The notes beneath the pieces are model-generated. The model was not told where the DNA came from. It did no database searches and saw only the letters and a program-made list of their open reading frames with translations. Source: Stigmatella aurantiaca DW4/3-1 (lineage in GTDB: Bacteria; Myxococcota; Myxococcia; Myxococcales; Myxococcaceae). From it: 64,000 nt of DNA. The stretch is from assembly GCF_000165485.1 (NCBI RefSeq), contig NC_014623.1, forward strand, positions 8,698,893-8,762,892. The letters run 5' to 3'. This document shows positions 17,743 to 25,108 of this stretch, piece after piece. The position numbers and the translations under genes were made by a program. How positions within the stretch are numbered: the stretch's first letter is position 1; every line of letters begins with the position of its first letter.

Positions 17743-19104
17743 ATGCAGACACCCCATGCTCCCGAGTTGAACCCCGCGCTCCTTCCTCCTGGCACCCTGG
17801 TGGGCTCCTGGCGCGTGGTGGCCTGGGCGGGCCGAGGCGTCCACGGCGCCGTCTACCAAGTGGTGCCGGTGGACTCTGCGCACGCCCATCCTCTAAGAGA
17901 CTCCGGTACCTGGCAACACCCTGGCGGCACGCTTCACCCATTTCTTGTGATGGACTGGGTGCACGGCACTCCGCTGTATGACTGGGCCCAGCAACACGCT
18001 CCTTCTTCCCAGAAGGTCCTCCGGCTGCTGGCTCAACTGGCGCGCGCCCTCCACGCCTTGCACTCCCAGGGTTGCCTCCACCGCGACGTCAAGGGCGACA
18101 ACGTCCTGGTACGCCACTCCGATGGCAGTGCCCTTCTCACCGACTTTGGCTCCGGACGCTCCTCGGACTCCGCCACCCTGACCCCCGGCACCTTGCCTCC
18201 AGGCACCCCGGCCTACCGCTCTCCGGAGGCCTGCTTGTTCGACCTCCAGTTCTTCCGTGACCCTCGGGCCCATTACGCCGCACAACCCGCCGATGATCTT
18301 TACGCGCTGGGGGTCACTGCCTACCGGCTCGTCACGGGCGCGTACCCTGAACTCGGGGAACCGGCCCGGGATGCGTCTGGCATCTGGCGCCTGGAGGGCC
18401 TTGCATCTGCCTCTCCGATTGCGCTCAATCCCCACGTGGCCCCGCAGCTCAATGACTTGATCCTTCGCATGCTCTCCATGCGTCCCGAGGAGCGCGGCAC
18501 GGCGGAGGCGTTGGCCGAAGCGCTGGAGCAGGCCGCCGTTGCTTCAGCGCCCCCCTCACTCCCAACGGGCAACGCGGTTGCTGAAACGCAGGCTCAGGCA
18601 CACGAAGTTCCTTTCCCTGCTCCGGGCTCCGCCGCGAGAGTCAGCCTTCCTGTGCGCACCCAACCTTGGCTTGGTCTCGCGGGGATGGCAGCGGTTCTGG
18701 CGTTGGGCGTCTGGCTTTGCTGGGGCACATCCCAGACGTTCCCTGGACCGCCTTCCGTCGCCACACCAAGGGCTGATGAAGCCCACTTGGAAGACGGTGG
18801 TACATCGGGGCTCGGCGATGAAGCGGTGACTGCGGCCGCAGTGGCGCCCCCAGTTCCCTCCGTGTCAGGAGAGAGCCACGAGGGCACACTCCCCGAGCCC
18901 ATGCCTGGCCAAACACGGCCCGATGCGAAAGGCCGTTGTGCTCATCCGCAACAGATTCGCCTCAACGGCGGGTGTTGGGTCAAGACATCCCTGGGGCGTG
19001 AGAAGTGCGAGGCTCTCAATGGAGCCATGCGCGATGGCACTTGTTACGTGCCTGCCGCTTCTCCTGAGCGCCAACCCACCTCACACCCCGTGCACACTCC
19101 GTGA
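17743..19104 (+). CDS. Ser/Thr kinase-like protein lacking the N-lobe lysine (probable pseudokinase)
   Basis: A 453-residue Hanks-type kinase with a striking gap. The glycine loop AGRGVHGAVY (about 30-38) runs within about 15 residues into DSGTWQHPGG (53-61), a part of the N-lobe that normally lies some 50 residues further on. The invariant VAxK lysine and the helix-C glutamate are therefore absent. The catalytic loop HRDVKGDN (113-120) and DFGSG (134-138) are intact, as are activation-segment and C-lobe motifs. A single transmembrane helix near residue 310 precedes a cysteine-bearing tail (LNGGCW and GTCYVP) typical of a myxobacterial kinase subgroup. The reading frame stays open across the gap, so this is an in-frame deletion or a natural pseudokinase. 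ATG 17743 follows TTGAGG. Confidence 0.8.
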   Translation: MQTPHAPELNPALLPPGTLVGSWRVVAWAGRGVHGAVYQVVPVDSAHAHPLRDSGTWQHPGGTLHPFLVMDWVHGTPLYDWAQQHAPSSQKVLRLLAQLARALHALHSQGCLHRDVKGDNVLVRHSDGSALLTDFGSGRSSDSATLTPGTLPPGTPAYRSPEACLFDLQFFRDPRAHYAAQPADDLYALGVTAYRLVTGAYPELGEPARDASGIWRLEGLASASPIALNPHVAPQLNDLILRMLSMRPEERGTAEALAEALEQAAVASAPPSLPTGNAVAETQAQAHEVPFPAPGSAARVSLPVRTQPWLGLAGMAAVLALGVWLCWGTSQTFPGPPSVATPRADEAHLEDGGTSGLGDEAVTAAAVAPPVPSVSGESHEGTLPEPMPGQTRPDAKGRCAHPQQIRLNGGCWVKTSLGREKCEALNGAMRDGTCYVPAASPERQPTSHPVHTP

Positions 19105-19115
19105 GGTTCCAGCCA

Positions 19116-19224
19116 CCGGAGCCTGTACCGCTCCTCCCACTTGAGCCGCCAGGAAACTTAGAACGCCACGCCCCTGCTGCCATTCATGGCCCGGCATGGC
19201 GTGTCCCGGCCTGTGCCTCCTGGC
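19116..19224 (+). pseudogene. Detached 3' fragment of the PhyH-family gene
   Basis: These 109 bases align without gaps to 15577-15685, the end of the PhyH-family gene, at 94 of 109 positions by my count. Similarity stops abruptly on both sides. In the matching frame GAG ACC GAG has become GAA ACT TAG, creating an internal stop. The fragment has no start and directly follows the kinase gene. It is a dead copy left by a duplication or recombination event. Confidence 0.75.
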
Positions 19225-19288
19225 CAAACCACGTCACCTCCAACGGCTCCTGAAGCGCTTGGCGCGTGCCAGGAGACGCCCAGCAGCC

Positions 19289-20041
19289 TCACTGAACGCG
19301 CCCGCCAATCGCCGGAAAGCGCTCATACGCGCGCATGAGCACCTCAATGTGAGAGGGGTTGTCGAGATCGAGCGGCGTATCTGTGAGCCGAATGACCCAC
19401 CCGCCCGTCGCAGTGCGCCGCGCCCGAGCGAGGAGGTCCGCATCGCGCGGGGGATCCGGGAACCCGATGGCCTGTGCGGCAGCGGCAGACCAGTAGTTCA
19501 GCCACCCGAGGCGATGCGGAATCTCGGGCGAGCGGATTTTCTCTGGGAACTTGAGCGCTGGGCGCCCCCGGGGCGGAAACCCTGGCTTATGCACTGGATC
19601 CATTGTTTGCCCCGCGATCTCCACCGCCGTTTTGGACGGCGTCGCATGCCCCCACAGCGCGCGTGCGCCCTCTGCTACGCTTTCAAGCACGCCAGGCGCT
19701 GCCGCGATCATGGCATCGTCCAGCGGTAGCTTTGCATGGACATCAAACAAGGGCTGGCCACCCGGCGCTTGGCTCCCAGGTGTTTGCAACCCATAAACCG
19801 TCACGGGGTAACTCTCGTCGCCGTTGCATACGAGGAGGAACCCCCCGTCCTTGGTTTCTTCCGCGAGCCACGCGTCACGCTGAGGCAATGCGATGGGGCG
19901 CCCGTCTTCGGAAACCTTCCACTCCAGGCGCAAGCCGGGCAGCGCCCGCTCCATCCCGTGGACGACAGCGAGCGTGCGACCGTCGCTGCTCATGAGCGCA
20001 GGCGCATAGACGATGATGCCGAGTTTTCTTCGCGTCGTCAT
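19289..20041 (-). CDS. DUF5953-like protein, putative immunity partner
   Basis: A 250-residue cytoplasmic protein that I match from memory to the myxobacterial DUF5953 family: an N-terminal LGIIVYAPAL, then VVHGMERALPGLRLEW and the C-terminal block IPHRLGWLNYWSAAAAQAIGF. There are no enzyme motifs or membrane segments. The ATG at 20041 overlaps the stop of the DUF6310-type gene (ATGA), so the two are translationally coupled. DUF6310 genes carry a nuclease-like C-terminus and are repeatedly followed by a DUF5953 gene, so an immunity role is a reasonable inference but not proven. The upstream extension to 20143 is rejected because it has no ribosome site. This copy looks intact, whereas its partner is broken. 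Confidence 0.7.
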   Translation of the reverse strand: MTTRRKLGIIVYAPALMSSDGRTLAVVHGMERALPGLRLEWKVSEDGRPIALPQRDAWLAEETKDGGFLLVCNGDESYPVTVYGLQTPGSQAPGGQPLFDVHAKLPLDDAMIAAAPGVLESVAEGARALWGHATPSKTAVEIAGQTMDPVHKPGFPPRGRPALKFPEKIRSPEIPHRLGWLNYWSAAAAQAIGFPDPPRDADLLARARRTATGGWVIRLTDTPLDLDNPSHIEVLMRAYERFPAIGGRVQ

Positions 20042-20801
20042 CGTTTGCATCCCGTGACGACGATATTGAGGGTGGGTTCTTCTTCGAGCAACGCGTCTTT
20101 GTGCGCTTCGGTGCTCACCCCAACGACGAAGCCACATCCACATGCCACCGCGATGTTTCGCTCTTCTCGCATCTTAGCCGCCTGATCTCTGACCACCTGC
20201 CCCTGAAGAAAGTCACTGTATGTGTCAAACTGGTCAGTCTTGATCTCCCACAGCACGCGCACGCCGACTTGCAGCGCATCAAAGCGCTTGCTGCAAACGA
20301 GCACGTCCTTACCGGGGTAGCGGTTCGGAGGAAACTTGTCGGCGCACTCGTTATGCGAGTCATCTCCGCCCGCGTGGGGCACCAGAACAGGCCTGCACTC
20401 AGGACGGCGCTCCGTGGGATCGGATGATACGGGTGGGAGCCAATCCCGACCCGACGGGGACACTTCCGGCCTGGGCTTGCGCTTCGCCGAGAGCTTCTGC
20501 TCATGGGATGGCCGTGTTTGAGCCTCGGGCCTCGCACGCTCACGAGATGCCCTCCGCTCGTGTGCACCCAACCCCTGTCGTGATCGAGAACGTGAAAGCA
20601 CCTCTCCGCCAGGACAGGCCATGGGTTGGAGGCTTCTCGCACCACGCAGTGTCCTTCATCCGCCCAGGGATACTGCGCCGCCCGCTGAAGGTTGGCGAAT
20701 CTCGGATTCGGAACCTCCAGCGCTCCGAGGCCCGGCTCCGTCGTCGCGCATGCCGAGAGCAGAAGTAGGAGCAGGGGTGCGCTGCAATTTCGGGAACGCA
20801 T
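20038..20801 (-). pseudogene. Broken DUF6310-type lipoprotein with nuclease-like C-terminus
   Basis: The 5' part (from ATG 20801) encodes a lipoprotein signal peptide with lipobox LLSAC, then the family-like PNPRFANLQRAAQYPW and NPWPVLAERCF, ending sensibly near 20574. The 3' part continues in another frame from about 20562, with SAKRKPRPEVSPSGRDW, HNECADKFP and a C-terminal domain with FDALQVGVRVLWEIKTDQFD. The E-x-K (WEIKTD) after a conserved Asp is the PD-(D/E)xK nuclease pattern. In relatives I recall, a hydrophobic segment of some 50 residues joins the halves. Here it is gone and the frame is shifted, so no full product can form. A coupled putative immunity gene follows. Confidence 0.65.
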
Positions 20802-20848
20802 GGCCACGTCCTTCAAGCAAGCGAGGTGCTGCGGTTCAAGGCTGCTTG

Positions 20849-20873
20849 GGCCCTCCGCTTGGAAAGGGGGGCC
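20849..20873 (-). terminator. Stem-loop downstream of the DEAD-box helicase gene
   Basis: GGCCCTCC pairs with GGGGGGCC (8 bp with one G-U pair, nine-base loop) about 40 bases past the helicase stop and ahead of the DUF6310-type start. It probably separates the housekeeping genes from the toxin/immunity-like pair. There is no T tract. Confidence 0.4.
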
Positions 20874-20912
20874 TTTGAAAGGACCCTGCTGCTATTGGCG
20901 GCGGCGTGCTCG

Positions 20913-22652
20913 CTACCGGCCTCGCCGTCCCCCGCCTCCTTGTCCTCGCGGAGAGCGGCCTGTTCCACGAGGAGGCTTCCCCCTGGGCCCTGCTCCCTTC
21001 CCGCCCGGCCGCTTTGGGCCGCGCGCAAAGCCCTTTCCCTTGCCTGTCCTCTGCCCGCCAAAACGCTTCTCTCCACGGGCGGGTTCCCGCTCACGCCCAC
21101 CTTCCCCTCGGCGCGGGGAAACGGGGCGTTCCCTGCGAGGAGCCTCCTCATTCTCCCGCCGAGGGGCTGTCCCCCGGGCAGAACTTCCTCCACGGCCCGG
21201 GGCTCCTTTGCGGCGGGCCCCCTTGCCGCGGCGTTCCTGACCCTCGCCCGGATGGCTTGCGCCACGGGCCTTGCCCCTGCCACCACTCGTGGGCCGGGAG
21301 TGCGTGCGGTCCGCCTCACGCCCCGAGTTCCCACGGCGGGTGGGGCCCTTGTCTCCAGGCTCTTCCCAGCCGGGCAGCACCTCATCGCTGGGGAACGCGT
21401 CCACCGCGCGTGCACGGCCCCCTCCGCGTCGCCCCCCCTTCGCACTCACGCCCGTGGGGCGTGGGAGGCCTCTGGGCTTCGTCAGCTCCGCGTCCTCCTG
21501 CCCCGCCTGGAACTCTTCCAGTTCCTCGACAAAGACCGGGTCCTCCCGGGGCACTTCGGCACGCGGCAGGCTCATGCGAACGATGCGCTCGATGGCTCGC
21601 ACAGTCTCCTCGTCCCGAGAGGTGACAAACGTCGAGGCACGTCCACTCGCACCGGCTCGCGCCGTGCGGCCAATCCGGTGGACGTAATCTTCCGGCGCGT
21701 GGGGCAAGTCGAAGTTGATGACGTGGCCGATGTCCTCCACATCCAGGCCGCGCGACGCGATGTCGGTGGCCACCAGGCAGCGGTACTGCCCTCGCCGGAA
21801 TCCTTCGAGCGCCTGCCGGCGCTGCCCCTGGGTGCGGTCCGCGTGAATGGCCGCGGTCTTGTGACCCGCTCGCTTGAGCACTTCCTGGACCTTCTCGGCC
21901 CGTTCCCGGGTGCGGGTGAAGACCAGCACGCTGAGCTGGTCCTTGGCGAGCAGGCTGAGCAGCAGCGGGTACTTCTCCGAGGCTTCGACCTCGTACAGCC
22001 GCTGCACGGCCCGCGCGGCGGGCGTCCCGCTCGGGGTGACCTCCACCCGGACGGGCTTGCGCAGCACCTCCTGGGCGAAACGCGTCACATTGTGGCCAAG
22101 GGTGGCGGAGAAGAGAAGCGTCTGACGCTCGCGGGGCAAGGCGGCGAGGATCTGCTGAAGCTCGGGCATGAAGCCCATCTCCAGCGTCCGGTCCGCCTCA
22201 TCCAGCACGAGCATGCGCACCGCGGAGAGATTCGCCACCCCCTCCTTCAGCAAGTCGGCCAACCGGCCCGGGGTGGCGAGCACCAGCGTGGGCCGCTGTC
22301 GGAGCGCCTCCACCTGGGCGCCCATGTCCGTGCCGCCAGTCACCACCGCCTGGGTCAGGCCACGAGGCTCCCCGAAAAAGGCGGCCTCCTGAGCGATCTG
22401 CAGCACCAGTTCGCGCGTGGGGGCGAGCACCAGCCCCACAGGGCCCCGTTCCCCGGCCAGGCGCTCGACCAGCGGCAGCAGATAGGCGGCGGTCTTGCCG
22501 GTGCCCGTGACCGCGCAACCGATGACGTCCCGCCCGGCCAACGCCGGTGGGATGGCCTGGGCCTGGATGGGGGTGGGCGAGGCGAAGCGGGCGCGCCGCA
22601 CCGCATCGAGCGATTCAGAAGAGAGGCCGAGGGACTTGAAGGAGGTGCTCAC
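20913..22652 (-). CDS. DEAD-box RNA helicase with long basic tail
   Basis: A 579-residue ATP-dependent RNA helicase. The Q motif sits before PTPIQ. Walker A is AVTGTGKT (47-54), Ia is PTRELVLQ, II is DEAD (151-154) and III is SAT. The second RecA domain has VFTRTRERAEKV, TDIASRGLDVEDI and HRIGRTARAG. The core ends near residue 370. About 200 residues of low-complexity Arg/Gly/Lys/Pro sequence follow, a likely RNA-binding disordered tail seen in RhlE/DeaD-type enzymes. I place the start at GTG 22652 (MSTSFKSLGLS), where family similarity begins, although its ribosome site is weak. Likely roles are ribosome assembly or RNA turnover. It lies 110 bases downstream of asnS across a hairpin. Confidence 0.92.
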   Translation of the reverse strand: MSTSFKSLGLSSESLDAVRRARFASPTPIQAQAIPPALAGRDVIGCAVTGTGKTAAYLLPLVERLAGERGPVGLVLAPTRELVLQIAQEAAFFGEPRGLTQAVVTGGTDMGAQVEALRQRPTLVLATPGRLADLLKEGVANLSAVRMLVLDEADRTLEMGFMPELQQILAALPRERQTLLFSATLGHNVTRFAQEVLRKPVRVEVTPSGTPAARAVQRLYEVEASEKYPLLLSLLAKDQLSVLVFTRTRERAEKVQEVLKRAGHKTAAIHADRTQGQRRQALEGFRRGQYRCLVATDIASRGLDVEDIGHVINFDLPHAPEDYVHRIGRTARAGASGRASTFVTSRDEETVRAIERIVRMSLPRAEVPREDPVFVEELEEFQAGQEDAELTKPRGLPRPTGVSAKGGRRGGGRARAVDAFPSDEVLPGWEEPGDKGPTRRGNSGREADRTHSRPTSGGRGKARGASHPGEGQERRGKGARRKGAPGRGGSSARGTAPRRENEEAPRRERPVSPRRGEGGREREPARGEKRFGGQRTGKGKGFARGPKRPGGKGAGPRGKPPRGTGRSPRGQGGGGRRGR

Positions 22653-22719
22653 GCGGGAGGGGCTAACACACCCGGACGCTCGGGGCGATCCACAACGTCC
22701 AGCCCCTCCCAGGAACCGA

Positions 22720-22742
22720 CCTCCCCGTGACAACCGGGGAGG
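22720..22742 (-). terminator. Stem-loop downstream of asnS
   Basis: CCTCCCCG and CGGGGAGG form a perfect 8-bp stem with a seven-base loop, 20 bases past the asnS stop and about 70 bases before the helicase start. It is a good candidate for a terminator or attenuator, though it has no T tract. Confidence 0.5.
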
Positions 22743-22762
22743 AGACGCTCACCGCCGACGGC

Positions 22763-24172
22763 TCAGAACTGAGCCCATCCCGGCACACGCGGGAACGGAA
22801 TCGCGTCCCGGATGTTCTGGAGGCCGCACATGTAGACCAGCAGGCGCTCGAATCCGAGACCGAAGCCCGCGTGCGGCACCGTGCCATAGCGCCGCAGGTC
22901 TCGGTACCACTGGTAGTGCTCGGGATTCAGGCCGAACTGGGCCACCCGCTGGTCAAAGACATTCAAGCGCTCCTCGCGCTGGCTGCCTCCGATGATCTCG
23001 CCAATGCCCGGCGCCAGCACGTCCATCGCCGCCACCGTCTTCCCGTCTTCGTTCAGGCGCATGTAGAAGGACTTGATCTTCTCCGGGTAGTTCATCACCA
23101 CCACGGGACGGCCCACGTGCTCCTCCGTCAGGTAGCGCTCGTGCTCCGTCTGCAAGTCATTGCCCCACTCCGGCGCGTAATCGAACTTCTTCTTGGCCTT
23201 CTTCAGGATGTCGATGGCCTCGGTGTATTCGATCCGCTCGAAGGTCGAATCGCTGAACTTCTCCATGCGCTCGATGACGCCCTTCTGCTGGCGCTCCTCG
23301 AAGAACTTCATGTCGGGCCCGCACTCGGCGAGCACCGCCTTGAAGACATACTTGAGGAACCGCTCGGCGAGCGTCGCGTTGTCGTTGAGGTCCGCGAAGG
23401 CGACCTCCGGCTCGATCATCCAGAACTCGGCGAGGTGGCGCGTGGTGTTCGAGTTCTCCGCGCGGAAGGTGGGGCCGAACGTGTACACCTTCGACAGCGC
23501 GCAGCAGTACGTCTCCACATTGAGCTGGCCAGAGACGGTGAGGTAGGACTCCTTGCCGAAGAAGTCCTTGCTCCAGTCGATCTTCCCAGCATCCGTGCGC
23601 GGAGGATTCACCGCGTCCAGTGTGGACACGCGGAACAGCTGCCCAGCGCCCTCGGTGTCGCTGGCGGTGATGATGGGCGTGTTCACCCAGAAGAAGCCCT
23701 CCTCGCTGAAAAAGCGATGGATGGCCTGGGCCGCGCTGTGCCGCACCCGGCTGATCGCCCCGAACGTGTTGGTGCGCGAACGCAGGTGCGCCACCTCGCG
23801 CAGGAACTCCAGCGTGTGCTGCTTGGGCTGGATGGGGTACGTGTCCGGGTCCTCCACGAAGCCGACCACCTGCACCTCCTCCGCCTGGATTTCGTAGGCC
23901 TGCCCTTTGCCCTGCGACCGCACGAGCGTGCCACGGCAGATGACGGAGCAGCCCGCCGTGAGGTGCAGCACCTCTTTCTCGTAGTTGGGGAGCGAGTTCG
24001 GCGCGACCACCTGGATCGGATCGAAGCAGGAGCCATCGCTGACGTTGATGAAGCTGACCCCCGCCTTCGAGTCCCGCCGGGTACGCACCCAGCCGCGAAC
24101 CTCCACCTTCGAATCCGGGGGGATCGAGTTCCCCAGCGCCTTCTTGACACTGACCACCTGCATGACGCTCAT
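22763..24172 (-). CDS. asnS: Asparaginyl-tRNA synthetase
   Basis: A 469-residue class II aminoacyl-tRNA synthetase that charges tRNA-Asn. The N-terminal OB-fold anticodon-binding domain shows [15 protein letters not shown]. Class II motif 2 is [21 protein letters not shown]-like at about residue 230, and motif 3 is [10 protein letters not shown] near the C-terminus. The motif 2 loop ENSNTTRHL is the AsnS rather than AspS form. ATG 24172 was chosen over the frame extension to 24202 because it follows AAGCGAGG and matches the family N-terminus. It sits 68 bases after the upstream lipoprotein gene, in the same direction. Confidence 0.96.
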   Translation of the reverse strand: MSVMQVVSVKKALGNSIPPDSKVEVRGWVRTRRDSKAGVSFINVSDGSCFDPIQVVAPNSLPNYEKEVLHLTAGCSVICRGTLVRSQGKGQAYEIQAEEVQVVGFVEDPDTYPIQPKQHTLEFLREVAHLRSRTNTFGAISRVRHSAAQAIHRFFSEEGFFWVNTPIITASDTEGAGQLFRVSTLDAVNPPRTDAGKIDWSKDFFGKESYLTVSGQLNVETYCCALSKVYTFGPTFRAENSNTTRHLAEFWMIEPEVAFADLNDNATLAERFLKYVFKAVLAECGPDMKFFEERQQKGVIERMEKFSDSTFERIEYTEAIDILKKAKKKFDYAPEWGNDLQTEHERYLTEEHVGRPVVVMNYPEKIKSFYMRLNEDGKTVAAMDVLAPGIGEIIGGSQREERLNVFDQRVAQFGLNPEHYQWYRDLRRYGTVPHAGFGLGFERLLVYMCGLQNIRDAIPFPRVPGWAQF

Positions 24173-24240
24173 CCTCGCTTTCTTTGCAAATCTACGGGGC
24201 AATTAGCCGCGCGCGGCCCCCGGGGCAAGCCTCGGAGGGC

Positions 24241-25107
24241 TCAGGGCCCCACGGCCACGGTCCGGGAGAACCAGTCCACGCCGCCCCGCCCATCCCGCGC
24301 CACCACATAGAGGGTGATGGGGCCGGGGGTCGCGGGCGTGAGGTATTTGATGGTGGGGTCTCCAGGCCGGCCGTCCACCGGCTCCAGGGAGCGAAGCTGC
24401 TTCACCTCGCCCTCCCCGGTGGCGAACCAACTGTAGAAGACCTGCTCCGTCCGAGGCCCCTCGTCTGTCTCGTAGCGCTCGAGGCTGCCATCGGCCAGCA
24501 CCGGCCGCAGCACCACCTCCGTGTCCAGGGGCAGGGGGCCCTCCAGGGGCGCCTCATCCCTCAGGATGTCCGTCAGGCGCGGGTTCTGGTTGGGCGTGTC
24601 CGTGAGCCGCAGCGTCAGCTGGCGCACCCCGCGCTCCTGGTTCTCGGGCGCTTCGCCCCCGTCCTGGGCCAGGTAGCCAACGAACAGGGGAATGCCCTTC
24701 TCCAGCACCGCGCGCAGCGACGGATCGTTGGGATCCACGGGCTCGCCCCCGGTGCCCCCGCCCGCCACGGCCTCCAGCACCGCCTGCACGTTGGGGTCCT
24801 CCAGGGACAGCTCTCCGCCCGGAAGCGGGGCACCGCCCGGTCCCGGGCACTCCACCTCGCCCCCGTACACATCGCCCGGCTGACACAGGGCGAGGTCCAC
24901 GCTCACGGGGCGCTCGCCAGGGGCCACCGCCAGCGTGGAGAACCGCACGGGCGGTGGAGGCGTGGACGCGTCCAGGCTCAGCGCCAGCTCGGCCGGCTCG
25001 GCCTTGATGGCCAGCACGCGCACGCGGCGAATCTCGCTTTGCAGTTCGAACTCCGGACCACACGCCGCCAGCGCTCCCGCCAGCGCGAGGAGAATGGGCG
25101 TCCGCAT
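24241..25107 (-). CDS. Lipoprotein encoded with a TonB-dependent receptor
   Basis: A 288-residue protein with a signal peptide and lipobox LAAC (Cys about 16). The mature part begins GPEFELQSEIRRVRVLAIKAEP, which I have seen in myxobacterial lipoproteins encoded next to TonB-dependent receptors. No enzyme motif is visible. The C-terminal section (TPGPITLYVVARDGRGG) looks like an Ig-type beta-sandwich. One base separates its ATG from the stop of the receptor gene, so the pair is almost certainly co-translated. A role as a surface or periplasmic accessory to the receptor is inferred from that coupling. Confidence 0.75.
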   Translation of the reverse strand: MRTPILLALAGALAACGPEFELQSEIRRVRVLAIKAEPAELALSLDASTPPPPVRFSTLAVAPGERPVSVDLALCQPGDVYGGEVECPGPGGAPLPGGELSLEDPNVQAVLEAVAGGGTGGEPVDPNDPSLRAVLEKGIPLFVGYLAQDGGEAPENQERGVRQLTLRLTDTPNQNPRLTDILRDEAPLEGPLPLDTEVVLRPVLADGSLERYETDEGPRTEQVFYSWFATGEGEVKQLRSLEPVDGRPGDPTIKYLTPATPGPITLYVVARDGRGGVDWFSRTVAVGP

Positions 25108-25108
25108 G

